Origin: Poronia punctata
Taxonomy: Eukaryota > Ascomycota > Sordariomycetes > Xylariales > Xylariaceae
Length of the DNA stretch: 64,000 nt
Direction of reading: 5' to 3'
NCBI GenBank assembly: GCA_022579005.1
Contig: MU401593.1
Location: 35,125 to 99,124 of the forward strand
Part shown: positions 34,541 through 47,755 of the stretch, one piece after another
How the letters are laid out: every line of letters starts with the position of its first letter
Numbering within the stretch: the stretch's first letter is position 1
Translations under genes and position numbers: made by a program
Notes under the pieces: model-generated
Databases searched by the model: none
What the model saw: the letters and a program-made list of their open reading frames with translations, nothing else
What the model was told of the DNA's origin: nothing

Positions 34541-36495
34541 ATGCCGCGGGGAAAGAAAAAGAGCCAAACCAGGCTCACTTTCGAGCCAGTGGGTGCCTCT
34601 TCAAGTTCGCCAGGGTCTGCACGATCACCGGCCAAAGTGAGATATACAAAATCGCTACAGAGCAGCCCGCCTCGTCGTCGGTCATCTATGACCTCATCTT
34701 CGCCAGCCCGTGTATCGCCTAGTTCAAGTATGGGAAATTCGAAACAGACTAGGCTGCGTAGCTCAAATGGTATGCCAAATCCGCCTTCTCTTTGTTCAAA
34801 TTTCTGTTTTATCTTTTCCATCTTCTAATCAACACAACAGTTCCACCTCCTGCAAGCTTCTTGCCGAACTGGAGCAGTAAAGGCAGACCTACCACTGTGA
34901 TCGACTCTTCAGACGAATCGGCAGCTGAGATTGCGGATGGGGGCTACGATGACGATAATGTCGACCGTCTACCTCCCACGCAGAAGGCTTCCGACCCTAA
35001 TAAATCAGATACCGGAGACTTGGATGAGTCAGAAGAAGAACCAGTTATTGTGCACCCGCGGTCGTCTCAATCGGTCTCGACGAGGCTGCAGCGGGCTATT
35101 ATCCTGGACGACAGTGATGAAGAGGTGCAGGAACGTGAAATATCGCCACGCAAAAGACGCCGGTCTTCAGTTATCAGCTTGGACGATTCGGATGATGATG
35201 CCCCGATTTTACCACAGATATCGGCGAGGAAAGTGGAGGCCGAAGAGTCTGACGATTCGGATGAAGTGGTTGTCTCTCCAACAAAAAGAAGAAAAATGCG
35301 CCATCTCTCATCGCCTAGCTCACCCGTGGCGAATCGTACTCCAGGCAGGCTAAAAAGACCAAATATAACGGCCTCTTCTCCTGTCAAGGGTGCTCACAGG
35401 GGCCACAGGTCAGAAAAGCAAAAGAAAATGGAACTTTTAAGACGCCGCCGAGCTGGTGAAAGAATCGATAAACTGACATCGTCGGAATCCTCTGCAAGCG
35501 AAGACGAAACAAAGCGTGGAATCTATGACTCGGACCCGGAGAACGAGTTCGAGGTCCTCAAGGAATTCGACGATGATGACGAAGAAGAAGATGACATAGT
35601 AGCAGAGAAACCGCGACGTAAGACCAAGCCTAAGCCTAAACCCGAAAATACTCTAGATCAGGACGATGAAGAGGGTGACCTCGATGATTTCGTAACAGAC
35701 GACGATGACGCTCCTCTCGGCGCTCCGCTTGATATCCCTCTAGAGTTCACATCTCAGGCCCACTTGCCAATGAAAGACCAATTTCCCCATGTCATCGAGT
35801 GGTTGGTCCACAACCGAATCAACCCGGCATTTGAACGAAAAGATCCCGTCTACCTCTATGCATGGCGTAAGCTAGACGACGAGGTTAGCGGCCTCGCGCG
35901 TTCCAAATTCACGTCATCGGTATGGAAACCCGACTTCAACCGTTCATTAAAAGCCCGACCACGTCTCGACGCATTCGAGCTCCGTATGCTCGGTTCCGAC
36001 GAATTACACGCCAGATGCGAGGCATGTGGCCGGGCCAACCATCCATCTACATGGCGGATCCGATTCTCGGGCTCGGCCTACCATAAAGACACACTCATGG
36101 ACGTAGAATCAGAGTCCGAGTCAGAATCGGACGGCAACTCGGACACCGCTTCAGTAGACACGCAAGGCATGCCCCTAGCGCCCACGACCAAAGACTGGAA
36201 CGTCGGCGTCGTCTGCCACGACAACGCCGTCACGGCCCATAGCCTGTTCCACTGGAAACACGCGCTCATGGAATTCGTCGAGGATCGTCTGGAAGTGGAC
36301 GGCTGGATGACGGCCGCGAAGCTGCGCGAGCGCGAGAAGATGAAGGCGAAGAAACGGCGCGCTCTCGCTAACGGGATCGTGGACGGATGGCAGAGCACCG
36401 GTGTCGTCAGCGCGCTTTATGCCGACTTTAAGCGGCTTCTTGATTCTGCGAGGAATCAGACTACCACTAGGAAGTCGAGGGGTGGGCGTTGGTAG
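34541..36495 (+). CDS. DUF4211-domain nuclear protein
   Basis: Two exons (34541-34769 and 34841-36495; GTATGC donor, CAACAG acceptor) give 627 residues. The protein starts MPRGKKKSQTRLTF. The first half is disordered, rich in Ser, Asp/Glu and Lys/Arg with several PRKRRRS- or TKRRKM-like nuclear localisation signals. The second half has the conserved block DFVTDDDDAPLG, PHVIEWLVHNRI, RCEACGRANHPSTW and FHWKHALMEFVEDRL, which I recognise as the fungal DUF4211 domain with its CxxC pair. The function is unknown; a chromatin or DNA role is only suggested by composition. The gene looks intact. Confidence 0.85.
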
Positions 36496-36942
36496 GGTTG
36501 TTTGCCGCTCCCGTCGAGCGCTGTCTAGATTTGCCGTACCTATCTATTTGCGTGACCGGGTACATGGTACACGGTACATGAGGTTCGCAGGGTTTAAGCA
36601 AAATGAGTGTTTACGATCAGATGGATATTCGGATCAAGGGAATACATATGATGGGGGGAAATGAGATACGTTTTTCGTGGTTGAGCTGTGCATAAACACT
36701 CGCCAGACATGATGATGGTAAATAGGTACCTAATCAATCATTACGAGTAGCTTAGCTTTGAGAATGGTACAGTTGTATGATGATGACAGGATTTCATTCG
36801 TCACAACCTTGAGAGAAAAACTTTTCTATTCGACCGAATACTGTCATTCCCAGTTTCTCATTTCCCATTCAAGTTCTACGCTTTTATTTTTTATTTTTAT
36901 ACTTTTCCTTTGATCACAACTTGAAGAAACCGCGACCATAGC
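36496..36942. other. Intergenic between convergent genes
   Basis: This is the shared 3' spacer of the DUF4211 gene and trpC. No coding sequence or strong stem-loop is visible; an AT-rich pyrimidine run around 36890-36905 may serve 3'-end formation. Confidence 0.45.
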
Positions 36943-39339
36943 TTACCGAATCGCCTTGGCCGCCTTGACAAATTCACGTATCCGATCCAAGCTCTGCTTC
37001 CCATCGGATCCTTCCACCCCACTACTAACATCGACACCCACGACACGACCGGCGTCCTCGCCGACATTCTTAACCACATCAGCGACGTTCTCCGGCGCCA
37101 GCCCGCCAGCGAGGACAATTCTCAACTCGTGATCTTTCTCGAGCGCGGCCTTGACGGCCACGGCATCGAGGAGCTGGCCCGAGCCGCCGGCGGAACCGGA
37201 ATCGAAGAGCGGGACGGCGTGATAACCCCGGGCGCCGATACCCGGCTCTCCCGGGGCGAAACGTCGCATGACGGGGACGGGGATGTGGTGCGTCCATTCG
37301 AGAGGTTCTGTGCCGTGTAGCTGGACGACGTCTAGTCGGTATCGGGCCGTGAGTTCGAGGATCTGCGCGAGGGGCTGGTTGAGGAAGACGCCGACTAGGA
37401 GAGGACGGGTGCGGCCTGGTGCTTGGAGTTTTCGTGAAGCAGAGGCGAAGAAATCCGTCGCTCGGTCTGTGGGCAGAGGATTGGTGTCGGGAGCGGCGGT
37501 CGAAGGACGGGAGAAATTGTGTACCGCGTCTGAGATGGCGAGTGCGGCCTCCTCGCTGACGGTGCGTTTGCGTCCTGGGACCAGTATCATTCCGATGAGG
37601 TCTGCGCCTGCTTCGGCGGCGGCTAGGGCGGCTTCCGGGGTCCGAGTGCCGCAGATCTTGACGAGGAGAGGTTCTGGCTCTGTCTTTTGCGTGGATACTG
37701 TTGTGCCGGAACAGAGTTGTTGAATGAACTCTGATGCGTCGGGTGCACGCATGATAGCCTCACCGACCAGAATGGCGTTCACGCCGTCTTTATGGTTGGC
37801 TACCACATCTTCGTGCGTGTTTATACCGCTGAGGGCACATATCACGGTCTCGTCGGGCACGAGCTTGCGCAGTCGGCTTGTCGTGTTGAGATCGACTTCG
37901 AAGGACTCGAGGTTGCGGTTGTTGACACCGATAACCTTGGAACCTAATTTTACTGCTGTTGCCATTTCCCCCGCATTTTGAACTTCGACCAGGGGTTCCA
38001 TGCCCAAGGAAAGGGAGTACTTGTACAGGCGGGTGAGCAATTCTTCGTCCAACATCTTCACAATGAGGAGCACAGTGTCAGCGCCGGCCAACCGGGCCTC
38101 GAGAATTTGGTATTCCTCGAAAATGAATTCCTTCCGTAGAATGACTGGTCTGTTTGGCATGCCGTTAAGCACCTGTCGGACAGCGCGCAGATCCTCGATA
38201 CTGCCCTTGAACCAATCTGGTTCTGTGAGGACGGATATGACGCTAGCGCCAGCCAAAGCATATTTCTTGGCCTGGGATGGCGCATCGATGCCCAAAGCGA
38301 AGATGCCCTTGGATGGCGAGCCTCGTTTTATCTCTGCCATTAGAGAGATGTCAAATGGGCTCTGTCGCAAGCGCTGCACAAAGGGGATCTGGGCTGGTGC
38401 TGCATTCAGGTCGTATGCTGCCTGTAGGTCCTCGGGGCGTTGGGACGGAATTTGTTTCTGGGATGCTACTGCTTCCTTTCTCCGGGCGTAAATCTGTTGA
38501 AGGATATTGTTCTTCTTCTTAGGGGCTTGGTCAGTAGTCTTCTCACTTTCGCTGATTTGTTCTTTCTGTTCCTTCGCCTCGGCTTCTTTCTGTAGTCGTT
38601 CGTTTTCGGCCCAAGTTCCCCCTTGCAGACGCAGAAAGTTTTTAAACATGACACGCCCATCTGCCGATAGGATACTCTCGGGGTGAAACTGAACACCCTC
38701 GACAGTCAAATCCTTATGACGCACTCCCATGATGATACCTTTTGCGCCATCGTCCTTGGGTATCCAGGAAGTAACTTCGAGACATTCCGGTAAAGTCACG
38801 TGTGTTCCGGCCAAAGAGTGATATCGAGTCACCGGAAGACCTTGGGCCATACCGGCATAGACGCCCTTAGCATCATGGGATAATGGCGATGTCTTCCCGT
38901 GTAATATCTCACCAGCCGAGCTCACCTCGCCGCCGTAGACGTCAAAGATGCATTGCCTAAGTGCAAGGGTTAGATGACTGCGCGCTGCTGTCGTGGTAGC
39001 TAGGGATCTTTCTTACTGTCCCATACAGACACCGAATATCGGTATCTTTCCGGCGAAATGTCGAATAGCATCACGACTGATGCCGGAGTCGCTGATGGGG
39101 TGACCAGGGCCGGGACTCACGACTAATTGGGTTGGCTTCTTGGCAATAAGCTCATCCAGTGTGATTTGGTCATTTCTGAAGACGGTGACTGTAGCGCCTT
39201 CTAAAACGAGATATTGATAGACATTCCAGACGAAGGAATCGTAGTTATCGATCAATATGAGGTTTGATGCTGTCGCAACAGGCGGGGAAGGATCTGGGTG
39301 ATGTGGTGAGAAGTCTACGAGGGGCTCCGTTACAGCCAT
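36943..39339 (-). CDS. trpC: Trifunctional TrpC: glutamine amidotransferase, IGP synthase, PRA isomerase
   Basis: Two exons on the minus strand (39339-39017 and 38956-36943) give 778 residues. The N-terminal class-I amidotransferase has the oxyanion/nucleophile motif FGVCMGQ with Cys105, and later FHPES. It supplies ammonia to anthranilate synthase. After a Glu/Lys-rich linker the indole-glycerol-phosphate synthase domain begins around residue 280 ([25 protein letters not shown]). A phosphoribosylanthranilate isomerase domain begins near 535 ([26 protein letters not shown]). The three-domain fusion is the classic filamentous-ascomycete arrangement for tryptophan synthesis. The intron (GTAAGA...CTTAG) falls directly after the nucleophile motif. 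The gene is divergent from NUP188. Confidence 0.96.
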
Positions 39340-39345
39340 GACTCA
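39339..39345. promoter_or_regulatory. TGACTCA site, candidate Cpc1/Gcn4 element at the trpC start
   Basis: A perfect TGACTCA lies across the trpC start codon complement. Cross-pathway control of amino-acid genes by Gcn4/Cpc1 bZIP factors uses this consensus. Its placement at the ATG itself is unusual, so binding is only a possibility. Confidence 0.35.
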
Positions 39346-40149
39346 AAACCAAGACCAAACACCAAATATGGGAAAAAAGTCCAATCCAACGCACTTATCG
39401 CGCGAGTGTCGACCAAAGGGGTTTGAGGCTATGACGAACTAGGTACTAGAGTAACGCAGGTCAAAATGAGAGAAAAGCGAGGAGGGGTTGCGCCTCTGTT
39501 CATGAATATTCCTCACTGCCTGCTGGTAAAGGTGTTCTCTTGGGACCTATGCGGAAACACCACCGATCGGAGCGAATATAGACTGCACCTATGCTGAACT
39601 CGTACTACACATATGTACATCTGGAATCATTGATGGCGGAAGTCAGGGTCCTAGAGTCCGGTTCGGGCAAATTCCGAGTGGATACTCGGTACTTGAGAAT
39701 CTTTATACTGGGGATAGAAACTACTGTGATTGGTTCATCATCGTGCCTGAGAACGGACAACAGCGAGCACCTGAGCCCCAAAGTTCAGCAGGGCATCTTG
39801 CAGTAGGTTACCCCTGCTGCCTGTACTCGTAGCATTGAGAGTGGGATGGGAGCTTGTAGGCTAGGAGCTTGGGCCACAAGGTTACTCTAGCACCTACCTT
39901 AGGTTTAGTTCATCTATGTATGTACTAAGTAGCTTGCTGGGTAACTTTTATCAGTTTATCATAGGTCCAAAGCTTCTTTGTTGATTTGTATTGAAGCTTT
40001 TGCGACACCGCAAGTCTCGGTAAACATTGACGAAGCCGCGTCCACAACAACACGTGGAGAGTCAGATCCCACCAAAGTCGCGACACTGGGCGCCTTCACA
40101 TGCATTTGCAGCACAGCCAAGTGCGCGTCGCCTGCTGAGATTTGCAGCA
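39346..40149. other. Divergent promoter region of trpC and NUP188
   Basis: Eight hundred bases separate the two start codons. A TGACTC half-consensus also occurs on the minus strand near 40058-40064. No gene is seen. Confidence 0.45.
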
Positions 40150-43100
40150 ATGGCAGAGCCACTTGCTGACCAGGTCTATCTGCCTCCTTTGGAAGCGTGT
40201 TTGAAGGGCGAGACCGTCCTCTTGTGCGTAACCACTGCCCCGTGCCATTTTACTGCTAAATCCACAGTTTCCGCTTACGCGCATCGTTCTGGCTTATAGA
40301 TCATGGAAGCTTGTTGCATCGGCATTGCTGGACCCTTCTGGACATCGACAAAGCAGCAAGGCTATTATCGACTTTTTTAATGATCCGCTTGTCCAATCCT
40401 TTTTCACCAGCCCTAGCTCTGCCTTTGAATCCCCGAACGGAAAAACTCAAGACCGCGATGTATTCGAGAAGAAAACGGCCGCGATACACGTAACCCCGAC
40501 CGCGAACGACAAGTACGACATCAACGTCATTAAGGATGATGCTAAGTGGTTGAGCGAGAACGCTTCTATCGGCTTGGTTGCTGCGCTGCGAATTGTCGTG
40601 ATAGAATTCCAATCCCGACCGACGAGTCAACTGCTCGGACCTATATCGAACCAGGATATTGCCAGCCTACGAGCCGCGGCCGGGGCTAGTAGCACGCAGT
40701 CTTCGAATATAATACCTGGGTTAAACCTTACCGCGACTCTCGATGCCTCTGACATTCAAGCCGAGTTTGACAAACCCGAGAGCAGGAAACAACGAATTTT
40801 CCAGACTTACCTGTCCGAGCGCCGAGCCTATGCCGCCACGAACGACTACATATTCACTTTGATGTTACATGAGAAGCTCCCCACGTCACCGGTTACCGAT
40901 GCTTCCAACACGATACGAAAATCGCTCCTTGGAGTGTTCGGCATGTCGACAAAGCAACCTCAAAACGGCGCTGTTGACATACCTGCGAAGACGTGCCTAG
41001 CTCTTATCTCCCAATACATAGGTCTTTTGCCCGAAAGCGTTCAGCATGCTGGGCAACCGTTGGAGAAGATAGTCAAGGACAAGGGCGTAGCAAACGAGTA
41101 TCTACAGGAGCTATGGATGCAAACCTGCTTGACCGAGATCATGCACCGCTTAACCATTCTGTTTCAGATTCTGGATCGAACAAGTGATTCATTCGTCTCG
41201 GATACCATTGCAAAACATTGGTTCTCGTTGGTTGAAGACCTCTCCTTCTTGAACCAACTGCAAGGGGTCAGTATTGGAGTAGCCCCGATTTGAGTACCGG
41301 ACCGTGATACTAACAAACGGCTAGTTTCCTCGGAGTGTCGCTGATCTTATGGTGCCGCTACAATGCCTCGTTTGCGTCAACTCTCTGAAAATGCTCAACT
41401 TGCCTAGAATGATGGCTTTTTTCGAGGGGGAGATAGACCTCGACACGGACAACGAGTATATGGCAACATCGAGCGTCCTTGAACAGATCCACGACGTACT
41501 CGAGGCCTCGATCGCAGCCGGCTCACTTTACATGGCACCCGTTCTGTTTGCATGGGTGTCCATCGTCCACGCGATGTATTCGTCCTACCAGGATCGCGCC
41601 GAGAAGCGCGACGCTATCCAGAACCAAAAGGCGGTGGAAAATTACGACTCCAACACACAAATGATGCCGACACTGGGAAGAAGAAATTCTGCTGGAAGTA
41701 TCACGACGATCGACAAGAGGCGGTACGATGATTTTCTTATCAACAAGAACCTGGACCGCGACTTCCAAAGACTACAGGTCCTCGCAGTTGTTGTGACTGA
41801 CGAAGCCCATGTCTTTGATATCATCACCGCGCTGTCGTCTTACCTCGGGCCCACCGATAGTTCCATTTTCCCATCTTCCGTAGGATCGCGGATGAGACTC
41901 GTCTTTCTAGAACTTCTCAAAGCTACGTACCCATTCGTAGGGTATAAAGCCGAGCCCCTGACCGCATTGCTATCTGTACTGTCGGGTGCTCAGGGGTACT
42001 GGGACACACCCCGTCTCCAGGATGCCTCGCAGAATGACATCATTTCGCATGTCTTGAAAGATCCGGTCGTGCTTGAGATGTATGTTCAGCAGGCTCTTGA
42101 TCGCTTCCCTTACGAGTTCGTTCCTTTCCTGACTCTCTGCCGGACCCTTTGCTCATCTCCTGCGTTCTCGGTCGGTATTGGCTACGAATACATTTTGAAG
42201 CTCCTCGAAAAGACACCAACGCTTACGTTTACTTTGCCCGATCATTTCACGCAATACTATCTTGCGAATGAGGATGAAAACGCAAATGCGTTCCAATTCG
42301 CCGAGGATTTTCCACTGTTCACGTCGAGTTCGAATCGCCGCAAGGTCACGGCAGAGGAGGAGCTGTTCACCATACCTGCGGGTACATACGGCCGCTTTGT
42401 CGTAGACGAGGGTAAGATTGTCCGTGTGGAATATGAGCACTCTGCCCTAGCACTACTGGGCAAGCGGTTGGAAGTAAACCTGGCAGCGAACAAGTACGAT
42501 GTGGCCCTTGGCATGCTTGAGCTCGATGAGACGACGGAGATTATATCACTACTGGCTACCCTGATCCGAACGGAGGTTCTTCGACTGCCGGAACCGGATG
42601 GCAAGACAACCTACTCCTCGGGCGTGGCGCAAAACATTCTTGCAGAAGCTAGTCAGGTGCTCCCCCGAACCAAGGACATCATATCGGTTGTATGCGACAC
42701 GTTGGATGTCCTCTTGGACGACGACAGAGAGGGTGCTGGCTTGGGCGCAATGAATGCATGTGTCCAATTCCTACATGCCATTCTGCCCATCTGCCCCGGC
42801 AGAGTCTGGTCGTACATGGCCAGGTGTGCGCTCCTTGAAAGTCAATCGCAGGGTGGCAGACTGGCCCGACTTGTGGGCAACTTGGAACTGTCAGGAGTCC
42901 AGTTCGAATTGCTCATCTCCACTATCCACCTATTCTCCGACTTGATGGATAGCGCAATGAGTAGCTCGGTCCAACGAAAGACGGAACCCAAGGCAAATCC
43001 CAGACAAGGCGCCCCAGAGAATGTATGGCTCGGCGTGTCGGAAAAGGTTACTGCTCAGGTCACATTAGGCATCTGTCAAGCGGCCGTGGATTTCCTAGAA

Positions 43101-45866
43101 AGCTCATCGACATGGCGGTTTGCAACCGACCTGGATCGTATGATCTTGGTTCGGGACGTGGTGCCTATTATGGATAAAGTCATATGCTACACATTTAGCA
43201 TGGACAACATATCGGATAAGAAGGCTCTGATGTCCGCTTTGCAGCCGGCTGCCAAGTTTGTGATTGACAGTTTCCTCGGACCGGCGGCCGGAAGTCTTCG
43301 TGTGCTACCTCTCCTAGGGACACTGGTTGCAGCTACTCAAGGGTCCGAGTCGACCATTTATGCCAGGAGGTCCCAAGTCTTCCGTGAGCAGACGCTGGCT
43401 GTTCTCAGGCTAGTCACAAGCCTCGTGCGGGTAGCGAATTACTCTGAACAGTCGTCGAGCACACTGGAAGACCAGATATTCAAGATCACACCGTACATCG
43501 CCCGACTCTGCGCAAGAGACGAGAGCCTCAAAGGACCTGCTATCGAGCTCTTGGAATCTCTCGTCATCAGCGCAGGCAAGACGGTCGGCGAACCTCCGTC
43601 CTTGCTGGGGTACCTCGGGTCTCAGTCGTCTCGCTCTTTCCTTCAACTCGTGAGCGCCCTGGACCGACCGTTCAACCAAGCCGAACAGGGAAACACGATA
43701 TGGCGCTTCTTTTCTACGATAGTGCGAAACAGGCAGCAGTGGATGGCAAACTGTCTACTGACGGGCAAGACCCCAAGGGACTCCCGAGGTGGCGCAGGCA
43801 AGGCGTCCGAGACTTCTTCCAGTTCGGTTCTCAGCTCCGCCTTGTCGAAACTCGCCTCTCTGTCAAAGCTTGATCGGTCCGAAGCCTTATCCATTCTCGA
43901 CTTTATAACCTCGGCCCAGAATTACTGGCCCTGGACGATATTCGCTCTTCAGAAAAACACGAGCTTCCTGACAGAGTTGAGGGGTTATGTGCGCAACTTG
44001 AAGAGGTCGTCCGTCACGGCAAAGAAGGACGCGCTGCAGGCTTGCCATGAAGCTCGAATTGCAGCTTACATAGCGGAGATCTTTGCCATGCAATTATTCC
44101 ACCTGCGCCAACTAGACCAGGCAAGCACATTCGCCAAGGAGCTCACCCAAGATCTCGACTACTATTTGCGAGACGGTGTCGCCGTTTCTGGCTACAACAG
44201 GGGGCTACACGTCAACTTTGCTAGGAACTTTGCCCGACAATATCCAAGTTGCTCACTGGAGAACTTTAAGAGAACACTCCTCGGGCCTAGGTCCCTGGGC
44301 GGCGACTTCTATTATGCTCTGGATTACGCGGACAAGATACTAAGATTTGATACGAGCTGGATCGGGCCCCGTAATACAGGGTTCAGGAACGAGATGGAGA
44401 AGGCCAACACGAACCTGTCTCTGGTCGATGCTCAAGTGGTAGGATATTTACATAAATTATGCCCTCTATGCCATCCTCTTAGCTAACATCATATCGAATA
44501 GTCACTGTATCATGCTTGGGAGTTTCTGCTGCTGGAACTTAGCACCTGCCTACCTAACAGCGAGGCTCTAAAGAAGCAGTCCTTGCAGGTCGCTCAACAA
44601 TGCCTAGAGGCAAATGAAGAGACTCAAACCCACGAGGACGTTTTCGAGCGACTGGCCGAGTCCCGCGTGAACTTGGCTCTCATGCTGGTCCAGAGAGTGG
44701 TCGATAGTGCGCCGTCAGTGGGCGACGTGTCCCAGCTCTTGAGTGCGCTATGGGCAACAGTGAGCAGCTACCAGGCGCCGTACGCGCCACAGAACATCAC
44801 CATATACCGGACGCTCTTGCGGTTACTCTATGTCAGCTTACGGGCCCTGGCTCGATCCTACGCCTCGACGGATCTCGGCGCATCGGTGCGGGAGGGCCCT
44901 AGCAATAGCGTGACGGCGGCTACAGTTTGCCAAACCGTACTCGGAGTGCTAGATATCGTGGTGGCGAGGGGCTTCCGCACAATAGTGTCGCTCATCCACG
45001 ATTCGGAGGCGGCCGTTTCCACAGGCGATGTTGTTATGATCAACGCCATCTTGCAAGCGTGCTTGTGCATTCCTGGCATGGACCAAAGTCAGACGCAGAT
45101 CCTCAACATCCTCGCAGCCCACGATTCTGTACAGGCGGCCGTGTCGTTGTATTCGTGGTCAGATAAGCTAGCAGACCAGGGGGATCCTATATATGGCGAG
45201 CTCGCATTGCTCTTCCTTCTCGAGCTGTCCACACTGCCGCTCGTGGCCGAACAATTAGCTTGCGATGGTCTCCTCGATCATCTCACCTCGGCCAGCCTGG
45301 CCACCTATCTCCGACGGCCCAACGTATCGCCCTTTGCAGACTCTGTGGGACTCCAACGGTGCTACAGCATCTGGGCCAAGGGCATCGTGCCTCTTCTACT
45401 AAATATTCTGTCTGCCCTTGGCGCTACCATCGCTCCCGAGGTTGCATACGTACTGAACCAGTTCCCTAACCTGCTACAGTCGAGTGTGGATCGGTTCGAG
45501 GCGCCAGGTGATAACCAAAGACGGGGCCGCCGTGACAGGGCATTCATCACAGCCCTATCCGCCACAGAGATACATTCGTTGGCACTCATTACGCAGGTTC
45601 TCCGCGCCCTCCGCATTAATAATGCAAGGGACATCCCTGCTGTTGAGTGGGACTCTGCTACCCTGTTGGAGAATGTCGATTGGTGGATAGACCATCGCAA
45701 GGTGTTGAGAGACAGGTTAGTTGCTCTCGGACCGAGAGAGTCGGACTGGAAGACGATGCCGCCGTCGGAGGCGGAGAAGAAGCGGGGATGTGAAAGCCGA
45801 CTAGAGGCGAAGATCATAGATCAACTGGAGGCCATTCGTGTGGTGCTTAATGATGGCTTGGAGTAG
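40150..45866 (+). CDS. nup188: Nucleoporin Nup188, inner-ring scaffold
   Basis: Four exons (40150-40223, 40300-41266, 41325-44438, 44502-45866) give 1839 residues, close to the roughly 1850 expected of filamentous-fungal Nup188. The N-terminus VYLPPLEACLKGETVLL joins over the first intron to SWKLVASALLD, a signature I recall from the Chaetomium protein. The rest is an alpha-solenoid without catalytic motifs. A segment near residue 700 (FTIPAGTYGRFVVDEGKIVRVEYE) corresponds to the SH3-like insertion of Nup188. Later conserved stretches include CPGRVWSYMARCALL and LYHAWEFLLLELS across the last intron. The protein builds the inner ring of the nuclear pore with Nic96 and Nup192 partners. It is separable from Nup192 by the N-terminus. 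Confidence 0.93.
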
Positions 45867-46558
45867 AGAGCGACTGGACTTTCCGCCGAAAAAGAAAAAG
45901 GATTGCAATATTCTTGTTGGACTGGACTACTAGTTGGACTTATGGTAGAGTAAAGATGTCGGTTCTTTCTTCCTATCAAGTATTATCGCGGTGGCGTATA
46001 GGCGTTTCAATTAGGTACTGGTACGATAAAGAAAGAGAATATTGTAGCACCTTTTACTTACCTGTTCACTGTGTGGATGGATGTTAGTCCAGGGCTCGTG
46101 TCGGTTTTTATTGCAAAATATGGGAATATTATCTTTGACCACGTAATGTTCTGAAAAGAATAGGTGAGATTCATGAATTAATCAATCCCCAAGTCTAGTA
46201 AATATTACAAAGCGATTCCCCATCAGAACCACCACGCCCGTTTGCTGTCTAATTATACAGATGAGAAGCCATCATTATCGTATCTAATGCCAGCCTTTTT
46301 CTCTTTTTTTTTTCGAAAGTGAGGTAGGTAAGGTAGGTAAAGTAGGCGACTTCCCTTCCTCTTCCTTACACTAGGCCCGAAATGTTATGTGTTATCCATG
46401 CCCCCCGATATCGACTCGTACACTGATGTATGTAATGTACAACAGGCATGAGATATGTCCTGTCTGTCTGTCTCAAGTACTTCCGCTCGCTATCCCCCAC
46501 CCGTCCATGCAAGGCGATGGTATAATATATATATTTACGCTGTTCCGCTTGAAGTCGT
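45867..46558. other. Intergenic between convergent NUP188 and TIM9
   Basis: No gene is seen. A GGTAGGTAAGGTAGGTAAAG motif array lies at 46323-46344. Confidence 0.45.
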
Positions 46559-47032
46559 CTACCGCTGTTGTTGTTGTTGTTGTTGTTGCTGCTGCTGCTG
46601 CTGCGCCCCCATCTGGGCATTATGTTCCTGGAAACGTTCGCTCAGACGTTGCGACAAGGCCATATGTTTCTGGACGCAGCGCGTCACGCAGCCCGTCTCT
46701 CGGTTCGAGAGGGATTTCGATGTGAAGTCGTCTACGCAGGACATGAAGCAGTGGTCTACGAGGTTGCTGAATAGCTATATAGTTATGAAGAAACGAATTG
46801 TGTTAGTACGGTAAGGGGCCGCGGGAAAGAAGGGGAATATAAAACGTACGCCGAGAAATTCCTTGACTTGACGCTTTTGCATGCGCTGTTCCAACTCGCG
46901 GGTTTCGGCTTGTGTGAGTCTGCAATTTTTGGAGAGAGATTGAGATTTGTTAGCTGCTTCTCTTGTTTTTTTTTCTGGCTTGTTTTATAAACACTTGGAT
47001 AAGGGCGTAACGTAATCATACCCGGCGTCCAT
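46559..47032 (-). CDS. tim9: Small Tim chaperone Tim9 with poly-Gln tail
   Basis: Three exons on the minus strand (47032-47022, 46919-46850, 46774-46559) give 98 residues; the first exon is only 11 nt. The protein has the twin CX3C motif of intermembrane-space small Tims: C36-FMS-C40 and C56-VTR-C60. The flanking [15 protein letters not shown] and [13 protein letters not shown] match Tim9 rather than Tim10. Tim9 pairs with Tim10 to escort hydrophobic carriers to the TIM22 complex. The C-terminus carries about 13 glutamines encoded by a CAA/CAG run, an extension not needed for the fold. It is divergent from MRT4 across a 723-bp promoter region. Confidence 0.93.
46563..46607. repeat. CTG/TTG trinucleotide run (poly-Gln in TIM9)
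   Basis: Tandem TTG then CTG triplets on the plus strand read as CAG then CAA glutamine codons on the coding strand. Confidence 0.9.
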
Positions 47033-47755
47033 ATTTGCTGAATTTGGTTGGTTTATATTAATGCGGTTTTGTCTGGTCTGGTTGAAGATAGTTGAAGATT
47101 GGAGTGGTGTGACGATTATCAAGGTTTCGTTGCTTGCTTCCTTGCTTGCTTGATAATTAGGTATGTACGAGTATAGTAGGTAGACGATATAAAAAAGCTG
47201 GGTAAAAGCATCGGTCGGTACGTAACAAACTGGGTCTCTCTCTCCCAATCTCCTAAACCCAAGCTTGCCAAGTTTACTTGCTTGGCAATATTTATCGATA
47301 ACAAGGTGGTACCTGGTCGGTGTAATCGCAGTCTCCATTTTTGGAGATTTGAACCCCTGTTCGAGCTTCGCGGGGCAAGGAACTTGGAAGCGCTAAAAAA
47401 AGGGAACCAACAGCCCGCCACGATTCTAATCGATTGGGATTTTTTTCTTGAATAGGAACCAAAAAAATATACCGATACCGAAGAACTTCGATAAGCAAGC
47501 AAGCCCGCTCGCCCCAACCCCAAGTGATAATAAATCAACAACAAATCCTAGACATTCTTGTGCTCTTCCCCATCTCATCCAGCCTTTCTTTTCGCCTGGG
47601 AGAGATTAAAAAACTTACAGAAGTGCGTGCGAACCGACCAAACCCCCCCCCCCCCCCCCTCCTCCGGAAAGCGCAGAAAAACGATATCCGAGTAGACGGT
47701 ACGAGACGAGACGAGACGAGACGGAAATAAAAACAACACAGACAAGACCAACGAA
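47033..47755. other. Divergent promoter region of TIM9 and MRT4
   Basis: This stretch holds a C run of about 17 at 47643-47659 and a GAGAC pentamer array at 47702-47722 just before the MRT4 start. No gene is supported. Confidence 0.5.
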
